Shown piece after piece: positions 5,174 to 14,452 of a DNA stretch of 64,000 bases. Positions within the stretch are counted from its first letter, which is position 1, and the number at the start of each line of letters is the position of its first letter. The position numbers were made by a program, and so were the translations under genes. Origin of the DNA: RGIG4140 sp045614025 (GTDB taxonomy: Bacteria > Pseudomonadota > Alphaproteobacteria > CAAHEQ01 > UBA3637); NCBI GenBank assembly GCA_045614025.1, contig JAZLCE010000038.1, forward strand, positions 33,153 to 97,152, read 5' to 3'. The notes beneath the pieces were generated by a model. It saw only the letters and a list, made by a program, of their open reading frames with translations. It did not search any database and was not told where the DNA came from.

Positions 5174-8135
5174 GTTCAAACTTCAACATTCCACTATGAT
5201 CCTGATACTCTTTTCTGAATGAACCAGAATACTCCAGTTTCAAACTGGTGCAGTCTGAAACTTTAGCTTCAAGGCCGGTTGTAATCGTGGCACTTAATCT
5301 ATCAAGCGCTTCTCCGGTAACAGTGTATGACGCTCCATTCGCAAGGGTATTAAGCGTGTTCACATCATCTGTCACCACGTCATATCCAACACCTACCCCA
5401 ACTGTCGGGCGGATTTTCCCTAAATCCCAACTAGCTTTTGCTCCCATAAGTGCAGTTAAATAATTAGATGTGACACCATCCACCGTTGTCCCCAACGTGT
5501 CGGTATAGCTCTCTTGTTTAACAGTAAGATATCTAAGGCCAATTTCTGGCGTGACAACCATATTATCAAGCTTGATATCATACCCAGTCATCACTTGAGC
5601 ACCCCAAGAATCAACGTCATAGTTGGCTGTTCCTTTAGATGAAAGAATTTGCTTTTCTTCATCATATTGACCACGTGAAACCGTTGCCATACCACTTACC
5701 CACCAAGCGTTTGGTTGATAGTGCGCTGAGATAAACCCAGTATTCACATCGGCTTCTGTTCGGCGCAACTCTTCTTTGGCCGTTGTTTGACTTGTGGCAT
5801 ATCCAACACCCACCGTCAAGGCATCCGTTACTTTGGATTGAACGCCTAAAACAGCGCCTTTTGAGTACGCTTTAAAACCCTCTCCCATCGTGGATTTTGT
5901 TTTATCATAGAGCCCTTTCATAACCACTTTGGCTCTTGGAGCTTCTTCACCACCAGCTCGGCCGACCTCGGCTTCTTTTTCCATGGCCATTTGAGAGATG
6001 ACCCGTTGAAGCTCATTAAAGTGCCCCATTGCCAATGATTGGGCGGCTGGTTGCGCTGTTCCTCCAATCGCTTTCAAGGCTTTCTTAGCTTTTCCCACCA
6101 TTTTAGCATCATCTGATTGCAAAGCTTCTAACACTTCTTCTTGCATCAGGCGAAATGTTTGATGTTCAAAATTATTCCCCTGCATTAAGGCATCTAAAAC
6201 TCTTGCCTCGTTTTCCTTAATTCCCATATCATTTTCAATTGTATTGCTTTCTTTTTTTTCAATTTTATAAGAACCATCACCCAAATCTTGAATATCAAGC
6301 AAATTGTTATCCATTAAAGTTAATTGATTATCTTTGCTAAAGACCTGATAAATACCACTTTCTTGCTCCAAACCATTAGTCAACTTTAACTCTAAATTCG
6401 CTGTTTCATCCCCCTCAATATTGTTATATATTAAAGTCCCATAATCATTCAAATCATTTAAGGTAACTTTTAATGTTGAGTCATTTCCAAAAACAATTGA
6501 ATCAGCTCTTACTTTTTTATTTTCAATATCAAAACTTGTATTTTCTTTAATTTTAATTTCACTAAATGAATATTCTGAAATATCGTCTTTTAACTTCATA
6601 TTATTTGAAAGCACCTTGTTTTGAATATTCGAAGTTAAAAGAACAGAATTATCAAATTCATATATTGCCCCAGTATTTCCAATCGATGAGTCAATTTCAA
6701 CTTGTCCATTTCTAAAGGCAATAATGTTACCAGATTCATTTGTTAACGCCTTGGTTACAATAAATTTTGAAAGATGACCATCTGCTCGGGCTTCTATTTT
6801 ATATAATAAATCCTTAACATCTATTGAAATCTTTTCCCCTAATGAATTCTCATATTCAATTTTTTCATCACTTAAATAACCAAGCTCTTTAGCCTGTTCT
6901 GAAAGTGTGTATGTTCCAAAACAAATTTTTGCTCCTAAATCAGTTGCTCCAAATGAAACAGCATCAGTTACAGAAGGGCCAATTTCCATTTCATCTTTTG
7001 TTGTATAATGAGAAAGTGTTCCAACCGTTTTTGTTTGAGCATCTTCCCCAACAACTGCTTGATAATTAATCTCAGCGCCATGCGTTTTAAGTTCACCGCC
7101 ATTAATAAGATGTTCACTAGCTAAATTAAAGTTTTCACTTCTAGCAATCACAAGACCATCTGTTTGTTTAAATGTTGGATTATAACCACTTTTTTCTGAA
7201 TAGGTATTTTGCGAGGCATCCGCAAAGATTAAAGTCCCTGCTCCACTTTTTGTTATGGAAGTGTTACCTGTTGTATAAACACCGCCCTCAATTAAACCAA
7301 CGCTACCCGCTTCATTTGAAAAAGACAATACCTGATTATCAGTTGCTGAATTTAAATAAATATCATTATTTAAAAACTCAGATCCACCATTTTTTGATTT
7401 ATTGCCAAATAATACAAAATCCCCTTTCAACTCAATCGATGTGCCAGACCGTCCTAAAATAGCGCCTCCATATGTATTGGATTTATTCTCAATAAATTTG
7501 GAATTTTCAATAACAACATTTTCATTTTCAAAGAAAAGAGCTCCACCTCCCTCATATGAGAGCCCTGTTCCTGTTGAAGTGTTTTTTATAAAAGATACAT
7601 CTGAAAGACTTGTCGTTCCTTGAACAACAAAGTCAATAATAGCATGTGTTGCAATAGCACCGCCTAATACCGCTGTATTTTCTATAAAAATAGAATTTGA
7701 AATATTATTGGTAATCGATGTTTTATTTTTAACACCCCAATGCCATAAAGTCATTGCAGCACCAGAATAAGTTGAGTTATTATGAACAAAACGACTATTT
7801 GTTATAAAATAATCTGATGTGGCAACAATATCACTCGCAGAAGCGGAGTTAGCACTTTTAACTGTATTAGAAAAAGCTCCTCTCCCAGATTCCCAATCTC
7901 GAACAGAAACAGTCACACTATTTTGATTTGCTGAATAAGAAAATTTTGACGTTTGTTCAGCACTAATAAAATTGGTTCCTGACCAGTTCAAAGCGCTTCC
8001 TGGATATAAATAATTTGCATAAACATTAGGGCTATATGAAACTGAAAAATAAAAAGCAACACTCATCAATAAAAAGTTTTTTCTAAAAAAAACAGGAAGA
8101 GACTTCTGAATGTGATGTTGAAACGAGGCTGTCAT
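5163..8135 (-). CDS. Pmp-like autotransporter adhesin
   Basis: The 990-residue protein has a long signal peptide ending near NVYA (residue about 40). The passenger carries polymorphic-outer-membrane-protein repeats of the FxxN and GGA[I/L] type (for example NTAVLGGAI, FIENKSNTYGGAI), expected to form a beta helix. A C-terminal autotransporter beta-barrel of about 270 residues ends in the terminal Phe motif LKFELRF. Such proteins secrete their passenger through their own barrel to the cell surface, usually as adhesins. The start at 8135 is chosen over 8159 because AAGGAG stands before it. The barrel-coding third looks clearly less AT-rich than the passenger-coding part. It lies downstream of the pilus operon on the same strand but has its own promoter. 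Confidence 0.93.
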   Translation of the reverse strand: MTASFQHHIQKSLPVFFRKNFLLMSVAFYFSVSYSPNVYANYLYPGSALNWSGTNFISAEQTSKFSYSANQNSVTVSVRDWESGRGAFSNTVKSANSASASDIVATSDYFITNSRFVHNNSTYSGAAMTLWHWGVKNKTSITNNISNSIFIENTAVLGGAIATHAIIDFVVQGTTSLSDVSFIKNTSTGTGLSYEGGGALFFENENVVIENSKFIENKSNTYGGAILGRSGTSIELKGDFVLFGNKSKNGGSEFLNNDIYLNSATDNQVLSFSNEAGSVGLIEGGVYTTGNTSITKSGAGTLIFADASQNTYSEKSGYNPTFKQTDGLVIARSENFNLASEHLINGGELKTHGAEINYQAVVGEDAQTKTVGTLSHYTTKDEMEIGPSVTDAVSFGATDLGAKICFGTYTLSEQAKELGYLSDEKIEYENSLGEKISIDVKDLLYKIEARADGHLSKFIVTKALTNESGNIIAFRNGQVEIDSSIGNTGAIYEFDNSVLLTSNIQNKVLSNNMKLKDDISEYSFSEIKIKENTSFDIENKKVRADSIVFGNDSTLKVTLNDLNDYGTLIYNNIEGDETANLELKLTNGLEQESGIYQVFSKDNQLTLMDNNLLDIQDLGDGSYKIEKKESNTIENDMGIKENEARVLDALMQGNNFEHQTFRLMQEEVLEALQSDDAKMVGKAKKALKAIGGTAQPAAQSLAMGHFNELQRVISQMAMEKEAEVGRAGGEEAPRAKVVMKGLYDKTKSTMGEGFKAYSKGAVLGVQSKVTDALTVGVGYATSQTTAKEELRRTEADVNTGFISAHYQPNAWWVSGMATVSRGQYDEEKQILSSKGTANYDVDSWGAQVMTGYDIKLDNMVVTPEIGLRYLTVKQESYTDTLGTTVDGVTSNYLTALMGAKASWDLGKIRPTVGVGVGYDVVTDDVNTLNTLANGASYTVTGEALDRLSATITTGLEAKVSDCTSLKLEYSGSFRKEYQDHSGMLKFELRF

Positions 8136-8268
8136 AAAATACTCCTTAAAACAAATCAAAAATAGTTACTCCAACTATATGCTATTAAAAATTTTTTTGG
8201 AAGAAAAGTTTGGTTAGAAAATATAACTATTGTTAGATCTGCTAGACCTGTTTGACTCCCATTTTTTC

Positions 8269-8298
8269 ATTATAACACAATTTAAAATTTAATGTCTA
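8269..8298 (-). promoter_or_regulatory. Sigma-70 promoter of the autotransporter gene
   Basis: Read on the minus strand, TAGACA (8298-8293) and TATAAT (8274-8269) are separated by 18 bases. The predicted untranslated leader is about 125 bases, long enough for post-transcriptional control. Confidence 0.72.
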
Positions 8299-8545
8299 AA
8301 AAAAAGCTATTTTTAACTTTTTTTACGCACTGATTTTAAAGGATTACTTTTTATTAAAATTTTTCATAAAATTTCAAAAAAACAACTTTTTTATGCTTTA
8401 TTTCTTATCCCCCCAAATAAAACTTTTTTTATCCACTATTTATTTGCTGACAAACAAAGTTATTTTCCTTTTTTTATAGACAAACAACCTTCTTTTAACT
8501 TGAAATGTTCAATCACCAATCACAAAACAAGTTATAATTGAAACA

Positions 8546-8568
8546 AACAAAAAAGAGGTTCTCTTCTG
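8546..8568 (-). terminator. Probable terminator of the pilus operon
   Basis: On the minus strand AAGAG pairs with CTCTT around a three-base loop, followed by T residues. The stem is short, so the call is tentative. It stands about 55 bases beyond the last pilus gene. Confidence 0.5.
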
Positions 8569-8624
8569 ATAAATAGGAATTAAAACAACTTCTTTTAGCT
8601 TGTAAATAAGTGGGTTTATATAAA

Positions 8625-9752
8625 CTATCGACCAGAACCTAAGCCCATACCGTTAACCATTTGTTCTTGCATATCAAATGTACCAGCAACAACCCAACAA
8701 ATAACGGCGGCAATCATTAAAATAGCCAACCCATTTAAGGCTGCAGCTTTGGCGGCAACATCATTAATGGAATCTTCCATCCAATCAACAGATAAACGTT
8801 CAAGAGCTTCAGTAAAGTTATCTAATTCAGAATAAATACGAAGGTCTCCGATAACTTCTTCATCAGGGAAACCCAATCCTGTTTTATAAAGCGCATCACC
8901 AATGTTGTCACCGTTATTAACGTGTTTTAACGCACTATCAATACGATAAAGCAGATAAGGTGAAGCATCATGGCGCAAAGCTCTCATTGCTTTTGAAACA
9001 GGCGTTCCCGCGCTTACAAGAGCAGATAAAGAAAGCAACCAACCCACACCAATAAAAATACGATAAATTGACCAAGGGGCAATTTTATCCGCAACAGCTC
9101 TAGAATCTTTTTTCCAACGCGGAAAAGTAAAAAGAACAACAACAACCACAACTGGTAATGTTGCGAATAGGAAAAGAGGATGCGCTTGAACAAAAATAGA
9201 AAGATTAACCAAGGATAAAGAAAGCCCTGTCCATCTTAAGTTTGGAACCGCCTCTACCATAGGAGGAACCATGAATGCACCCACACCCCAAATTAAGAAA
9301 AACACCATACTGATCAAAAAGAGCGGATATAAAACGGCGCCCATAACCGCGCTTTTCATCCGTTTAATACCTTCAACAACGCGAACCGTATTTTCAAGAG
9401 CAGATTCCAAATTCGCAACATCACCAACTGAAAGCATCAATAATTCTGTGCTTGGCGCCCACCCTTTTAAGGCAACTGAAAATGGATCCCCGTTACGAAC
9501 AGATTTCATCCAACATGAAATTGCAATAGCATCAGAGTCATATGGATTCCTTCCATCTTTTGACGCAATTTGATAAATCCGTTCCAATGCATCCATCAAT
9601 GAAAATCGGTTTTTAAGAAGCGATCTTAATTTATTATAAAGAGCAATACGTGATGAACTACTTGAAGGTAAATGGCAAAACATTAATTTTGCAACAGCAA
9701 TTTCAAAACTGCTTACTGGTCTAACAACCACCTTTTTCGTTGATTTACTCAT
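8625..9752 (-). CDS. pilR: PilR-like inner-membrane platform protein (T2SF family)
   Basis: The 375-residue protein belongs to the GspF/PilC platform family and resembles PilR of the R64/IncI thin pilus. There are two cytoplasmic T2SF helical domains (about residues 35-155 and 240-350). Membrane segments lie near residues 155-180 (LYPLFLISMVFFLIWG), 205-225 (LFLFATLPVVVVVVLF) and the C-terminus (LAILMIAAVICWVVAG). The family sits in the inner membrane and couples the assembly ATPase to pilin polymerisation. It lies 13 bases after the ATPase gene in the same operon. It is the last gene of the cluster; prepilin genes that normally follow are absent. Confidence 0.85.
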   Translation of the reverse strand: MSKSTKKVVVRPVSSFEIAVAKLMFCHLPSSSSSRIALYNKLRSLLKNRFSLMDALERIYQIASKDGRNPYDSDAIAISCWMKSVRNGDPFSVALKGWAPSTELLMLSVGDVANLESALENTVRVVEGIKRMKSAVMGAVLYPLFLISMVFFLIWGVGAFMVPPMVEAVPNLRWTGLSLSLVNLSIFVQAHPLFLFATLPVVVVVVLFTFPRWKKDSRAVADKIAPWSIYRIFIGVGWLLSLSALVSAGTPVSKAMRALRHDASPYLLYRIDSALKHVNNGDNIGDALYKTGLGFPDEEVIGDLRIYSELDNFTEALERLSVDWMEDSINDVAAKAAALNGLAILMIAAVICWVVAGTFDMQEQMVNGMGLGSGR

Positions 9753-9765
9753 TTAACTTTGCTCC

Positions 9766-11982
9766 TTAACCTGTGATTGTTTGATCGAGGAATCCTGTCC
9801 ATCTTTCAACTTCACCAATATCAATAATCCCATTAAACATATGTCTTAAAGCCGATTCGCGCAAGGTTGTTCCATTTAACTCATTAATCCAATAGTTAAT
9901 GGCTTTTACTGTATCACCTTTTAACATTAATTCAAGGAAGGTTGTATCTGGCAAAATAATTTCAGAAACAGCAATACGCCCTTTAACACCTTTAAAATCA
10001 CAATGCTTACACCCTGGACCTCTTAAATAAGTTGTTTCAAGAGCAATATCACCAAATCCTGTTCTTAAACGTTCAATAATTGGTAAACTTAAACGTTCAG
10101 TTGCAGGAATTCTACAATGCGGACACAAGCGTCTAAACAAACGTTGAGCAGTTAACCCTTTAATAATTTCAGGATCCTTCAATTTAAATTCTTCAACACC
10201 CATATCTTTCAAACGAATTAAAATAGATGGTGCGTTGTTAGCGTGCAAAGTTGTCCACACATTGTGCCCTGAAAGAGCAGCTCTAAAAGCAAGGTCTGCA
10301 GCAGAAAGAGTACGAACTTCCCCGATCATCATGGAGTCAGGGTCAGAACGAAGAGCAGCAGCCAAAGCCTTTGTAAACTCTCTTTCCTTTGCTTCTTCAA
10401 TGGTTGCGTTTGTCACCGGCATTTGACGAGCCCCAGGAATTGGATATTCTGGAGGATCTTCCACCGTAATTAAGTTAACTTCATAGTTTCTTTCTTGCAA
10501 CATTGCGATCATATTGCGTTGCAAGGTTGTTGATTTACCAGAACCTGTTGGTCCAGAAATAATAGTAATCCCTGTTGGTTCACCGCGAAGTTTATAAAAA
10601 TCTTCTGTATCTTTTTTCGTAAATCCAAGTGATTCTAATGCACTATCTGATTCCGTGCTTTCTTCAGCATAAAGCAAACGCAAAACAACATAACGCGTAC
10701 CGAAAGCAATTGGGTTGAATTGAAGACGAACACCAAGGATATTTCTTGGCAAAATTAATTTACCATGAGATCCACGCAAAGGGGTTCGACCCAATTTTTG
10801 AGCCGCTTGGTATTCGTTTTGTGCATAGTTGGCGTCAGAAATATCCGCAGAAGCAAAAGCAGCACGAACAAAGCTTTCACCCCATTCTTTTTTATATTCC
10901 ATTTCTGTTTGCATCAAACCATTCACACGGAACATAACAATGGTGTTTTCAGCCACAACAATATGAATATCGGAAACGTGCATCGCAGCAGCACGAGAAA
11001 TAATTGTAATAAAGTCACGTTGCATACGTGCTTGTGCTTGTTCAACAACGTCTGGTTTCTCTGTAACTTCATCAGTATCTTCAGCATATGAGTTTTGAGC
11101 TGCATACTCATAAATTGTGCTAAGCACTGTCATTGGAACATATTCAGGCTTACCAATTTGAAGATTACGCTTTTTAACCAAATATTCAAAGCTTAAAACT
11201 TTACCATCATATTTATATGTTTCTGCAACAAAGTATCGACCATTTGAAAATAATGCCAACAAAGAACGCATATCATCTTTAAGTTGAAAAGTAGCGCCTG
11301 GCGCGGTGATACAAGTATTCCCGTTTGCAAACAATTTTTTCAAGAACAAAGGATTTGAATAGTGAACATATTCTAAATCTTCGGTTACTGTTTTTTCTTC
11401 TTTAACCTCTTCTTTCTTTTCTTCTTCATCTTTTTTAGAAACACTAAGTTCTGGCTCAGCTTGTTTCACAAAAGTTTTAGAACGTGGCGCTTGAGCCATT
11501 GGAATAATACCATCAGAAGAAGAAGTTGCAGGAACCATTTTTGTTCCTTCAATTTCTTCAGGCATATCTTTTGTTTCTTGTTCTTCGAAAACTTCAGTTG
11601 TTTCTTGTTCTTCGAAAACTTCTTTTGTTTCTTGTTCAACCACTTGTTCTGCATCTAAAGTTGAAGGAACTTCTAAAGAAGGCAAATCTGCATAATCATC
11701 AACAGACATGTCTATTTCCCTATGAATAGAAGAAAGCGGCGCTTTTGGAATGGGTGGAGCCATAAAAGGAGCTGCGGGATGATCAATGGTTGGGGAAAAA
11801 GACCTTTCTTCTTCCATATCAAAAGATGTTGATACACCAGATGTTTTTGAAAAAACATCTTCCCCATATTGATCATTTTGATCTGAATCAGGAATATCAA
11901 TAGCAGAAACATCCAATAAATTAGATGATGAGCTTGTTCCTTCATCCTGATCTCTTGTCCCATTTTTATTCCAAAAATTCAT
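9766..11982 (-). CDS. pilQ: PilQ-like pilus assembly ATPase (GspE/PilB family)
   Basis: The 738-residue protein has an N-terminal disordered acidic region of about 200 residues, then a GspE-type core. Motifs visible are Walker A GPTGSGKST, the Asp-box region (ITVEDPPEYP), Walker B (SMMIGEVR), the His box (TTLHANNA) and two CxxC pairs (CPHC and CKHC) of the zinc-binding domain typical of assembly ATPases. It hydrolyses ATP to drive pilin assembly at the inner-membrane platform. The start at ATG 11982 is preferred because AGGGGAC precedes it. The long Glu-rich N-terminal extension with 9-residue repeats is unusual for R64 PilQ. Confidence 0.92.
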   Translation of the reverse strand: MNFWNKNGTRDQDEGTSSSSNLLDVSAIDIPDSDQNDQYGEDVFSKTSGVSTSFDMEEERSFSPTIDHPAAPFMAPPIPKAPLSSIHREIDMSVDDYADLPSLEVPSTLDAEQVVEQETKEVFEEQETTEVFEEQETKDMPEEIEGTKMVPATSSSDGIIPMAQAPRSKTFVKQAEPELSVSKKDEEEKKEEVKEEKTVTEDLEYVHYSNPLFLKKLFANGNTCITAPGATFQLKDDMRSLLALFSNGRYFVAETYKYDGKVLSFEYLVKKRNLQIGKPEYVPMTVLSTIYEYAAQNSYAEDTDEVTEKPDVVEQAQARMQRDFITIISRAAAMHVSDIHIVVAENTIVMFRVNGLMQTEMEYKKEWGESFVRAAFASADISDANYAQNEYQAAQKLGRTPLRGSHGKLILPRNILGVRLQFNPIAFGTRYVVLRLLYAEESTESDSALESLGFTKKDTEDFYKLRGEPTGITIISGPTGSGKSTTLQRNMIAMLQERNYEVNLITVEDPPEYPIPGARQMPVTNATIEEAKEREFTKALAAALRSDPDSMMIGEVRTLSAADLAFRAALSGHNVWTTLHANNAPSILIRLKDMGVEEFKLKDPEIIKGLTAQRLFRRLCPHCRIPATERLSLPIIERLRTGFGDIALETTYLRGPGCKHCDFKGVKGRIAVSEIILPDTTFLELMLKGDTVKAINYWINELNGTTLRESALRHMFNGIIDIGEVERWTGFLDQTITG
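11571..11640. repeat. 27-base tandem repeat inside the pilQ-like gene
   Basis: Two 27-base copies (11571-11597 and 11598-11624), nearly identical, are followed by a partial third. They encode 9-residue Glu-rich units (EEQET-type) in the disordered N-terminal region of the ATPase. The length is a multiple of three, so copy-number change would keep the frame. Confidence 0.8.
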
Positions 11983-12029
11983 TTTGTCCCCTTTTGACAA
12001 ACTTAAACGTTCTTTGTAATATTCTTTTA

Positions 12030-13082
12030 TTATTCAACTTCAACAACTTCTTCTGAAGATTCGGAAGATGTGTCTACAACTGTTTTTGGTGATGCAAGTA
12101 AAATAACTTCAACTCTTCCTGCAAATGAAACTTGAACAGAATCTCTGTCTACACGTAAAATCTTATGGCCTGTTTTTAAACGTTGACCTTTTTTAACATT
12201 TAAAACAGTTCCATCTTCTTTATTTTCAAGACGAGCTGTTAATCTTCCTTTTAATCCTCTCACACCAAGTAATGAGTAAAGAGAAGAGGCAGATTGGCCA
12301 ATTGACCCTGAAAATTCAGATTCATCAACTGGTGCTGGTTCTGGAGCTGAAACAACTGGTTTTGGTTCTTCTTTTGGAGCAGCTTCAACAACTGGTGCTG
12401 GCATATTTTTTGCCGCTTCCTTTTCTGCCAAAGCTTCCGTTCTAAGTTTATTTCTAAGTTCTTCCGCTTCAGCAATTTGTTGTTCAATAGCTTCTGTTTC
12501 AGCTTTTTTCTTTTCCATTTCAATGCGAATATTTTCTTGTTCTTGCCACCAATTAATACGGGAACGAACAACATCTTCACGTTTAGCAATTTCGTCTAAA
12601 CGGGCTTGTCTATATTTCGCACGTAAAGCTTCTAAGTTATTTTTAAGTTCTTCTTTTTGACTTTGCAATTTTAAAAAGACATTACCTCTTTCTAAATCAG
12701 CCATTTCTTGGAAAACTTCCGTTGTAATACGACCCAACAATTGTTCACTTGGCATATCTTTTGAAGATAAAGATTCACCCATTGGAGCTGGCCCAGTGAC
12801 CAATGTTTCATTAATACCTGGAAGTGTTGCCATTTCAATACTTCCTAAAGATGGTCGACCAGGGAAATCCACAATTTTATCTGGATTGATACTCACATTA
12901 TCGCCGATTAATTCATCAACGGCTTTTGTTTTTTCAACATTAGGGATATTTGCTTGGTCTTCTTGTTTAACTTCAACAGCCGGCGCATTACTTGCCCCTT
13001 CTGTCTGAGCCATCACTGGTGAAACTAATGAGGTTGTTGATAAAACAAGTGCTCCTAATAAAATTAATGTTTTATTTTGCAT
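12030..13082 (-). CDS. pilP: PilP-like type IVb pilus biogenesis protein
   Basis: The 350-residue protein has a signal peptide ending near VMAQ. The middle is a long charged coiled coil (about residues 125-220, with EKKKAETEAIEQQIAEAEE). A Pro/Ala/Glu linker leads to a C-terminal PilP-like domain of about 80 residues (LYSLLGVRGLKGRLTARL...VNKGQ-type turn, SVQVSFAGRVEVILLAS). PilP is a periplasmic partner that links the inner-membrane PilO to the outer-membrane secretin. The start at 13082 follows GGGAG and overlaps the end of pilO by 11 bases, so the two genes are coupled. Confidence 0.82.
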   Translation of the reverse strand: MQNKTLILLGALVLSTTSLVSPVMAQTEGASNAPAVEVKQEDQANIPNVEKTKAVDELIGDNVSINPDKIVDFPGRPSLGSIEMATLPGINETLVTGPAPMGESLSSKDMPSEQLLGRITTEVFQEMADLERGNVFLKLQSQKEELKNNLEALRAKYRQARLDEIAKREDVVRSRINWWQEQENIRIEMEKKKAETEAIEQQIAEAEELRNKLRTEALAEKEAAKNMPAPVVEAAPKEEPKPVVSAPEPAPVDESEFSGSIGQSASSLYSLLGVRGLKGRLTARLENKEDGTVLNVKKGQRLKTGHKILRVDRDSVQVSFAGRVEVILLASPKTVVDTSSESSEEVVEVE

Positions 13083-14439
13083 AGATTCTCCCTTCATATT
13101 TCCATTTATTCGGATCGTCTGGTTCTGTTAACGGATTAAATTCAATTTTTGTCAATTCTAAACCCGGGAATTTATTAAAGAATGTTAACCATTCAAATGG
13201 GGTATAGGATGAGGTGATAGAAAAGATAAAATAAACATACTCTTGTTGATGCTCTGGTTTTGAACCATCTGGATTATCTGGTGGATCTAAAACCGTTTTA
13301 CGTTGAAATTCAATGGATAAATTAATTGCTTGTTTGATATCTGTTAATTCTTCCCATAATTGTTGTTCCGTATAAAGTGGAACCGAAGCTATTAATGGAA
13401 TATCATAAAAAGAAACACTTCCATTTGCTGAAGCACCATCTTTGCTGATTTGAATATTCACATTCGTCATCTTATATTCATTAAGTGCAGCTTTAATCCA
13501 ACGAATTCTCGGAGGGTTTGACCAAACAGAAGAATCCCCTCTAGCCCATGAGGTTGTTAATCCTGAACTGGTGCAAGAAACAATTCCTAATGCCCAACCA
13601 GGAATATTAAGTGTTTTTAATTGATATGCATTATTCCAACATTTATTTAAAAATGTTTTTGTATCAGGAATTTTTTCCCAAGGTTTTGGTTTTTCTGGCG
13701 TTGGTTCAACTGGTCTAATAATTTCTGGAATTGCAATTGGTTCAATTTTTTCTTCTTGTTGTATAACAGGTGTAAACACCGTAAACATAGAATAAACAAA
13801 ACTGATTAAAGCAATCACAAGAGCAATACCGATAACCAATAAAATTTGGTTTTTCTTCTTTGCCCCTAATTCTTCTAAACGAACACGAACACGAGATTCC
13901 CTAACAATAGATTCAATTGACCGTGTAACAGCGCCTTCAACATTCCATTCCGCTGGAACAATTTTCATATCCCAATCCGGAACGCTCATCATCCGGTAAA
14001 AAGCAGCTTCGGCCTCTTCTTCTGTTTTGAAAAGAACATCATTTTCAGACAAAATCAAATCGTTTCTAACAGCGATAAAATACCAACCTTCTTCAACTTT
14101 AAAAACACCGCAAATAGATGTTTTATCAGATAAAGCAGAGGCTATTGTTGCCGCCAAAGAAAGCTCACCGGTGCGATGCCCCATAGAGGTACGACCCAAA
14201 CCATACTGAGGAGAAGCCGTGATGCGCAAACAGTATAAGTCTGAATCCGCATCTGTCTCCATTGCCTCTCTGATTTCAGGAGATGGATTATCAGGATCTT
14301 GAAGTGGTTGCCAAATCAATCCAACAGCATATTTAACCTTTTTAATAACAACAGTTCCCCGTTCAACCATCTCTGATGGAGAAAGTTGAATATCGCTTGG
14401 CGCTGTTGTTCCTATTAAGGCATCGCGTTCATCTGTCAT
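13072..14439 (-). CDS. pilO: PilO-like pilin accessory protein
   Basis: The 455-residue protein has a cytoplasmic N-terminal part of about 195 residues, one transmembrane helix at roughly 199-222 (QILLVIGIALVIALISFVY), a proline-rich linker (IIRPVEPTPEKPKPWEK) and a periplasmic C-terminal domain. This topology and its place between secretin and PilP match the PilO/PilO2 family of R64-type thin pili, a bitopic inner-membrane protein of the assembly complex. The start is supported by AAGGAG. The N-terminal domain has short aromatic-rich strands (GWYFIAVRNDLILSENDVLF) as in that family. Confidence 0.8.
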   Translation of the reverse strand: MTDERDALIGTTAPSDIQLSPSEMVERGTVVIKKVKYAVGLIWQPLQDPDNPSPEIREAMETDADSDLYCLRITASPQYGLGRTSMGHRTGELSLAATIASALSDKTSICGVFKVEEGWYFIAVRNDLILSENDVLFKTEEEAEAAFYRMMSVPDWDMKIVPAEWNVEGAVTRSIESIVRESRVRVRLEELGAKKKNQILLVIGIALVIALISFVYSMFTVFTPVIQQEEKIEPIAIPEIIRPVEPTPEKPKPWEKIPDTKTFLNKCWNNAYQLKTLNIPGWALGIVSCTSSGLTTSWARGDSSVWSNPPRIRWIKAALNEYKMTNVNIQISKDGASANGSVSFYDIPLIASVPLYTEQQLWEELTDIKQAINLSIEFQRKTVLDPPDNPDGSKPEHQQEYVYFIFSITSSYTPFEWLTFFNKFPGLELTKIEFNPLTEPDDPNKWKYEGRIYAK

Positions 14440-14452
14440 TCTTTAAGGCTCC

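Larger units (their letters stand above)
8136..8624. other. Intergenic region between pilus operon and autotransporter
   Basis: This region of nearly 490 bases contains no supported gene. It holds the autotransporter promoter (8269-8298), a leader of about 130 bases, and a probable terminator of the pilus operon (8546-8568). The rest is AT-rich with several T and A runs. No prepilin-like reading frame was found where the R64 order would place pilS. Confidence 0.6.

Noticed and set aside
7172..7623. Plus-strand open frames inside the autotransporter gene
   Set aside because: They lie antisense to the well-supported passenger domain, have no ribosome site and have a composition that mirrors the gene on the other strand.
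11571..11640. CRISPR-like repeat array
   Set aside because: The units are adjacent without spacers and encode protein in frame; no cas genes are present in the window.
11461..11729. Several open frames on both strands rich in Phe, Leu and Lys within the pilQ region
   Set aside because: They are shadows of the repeated Glu-rich segment of the ATPase; the repeated DNA keeps alternative frames open.
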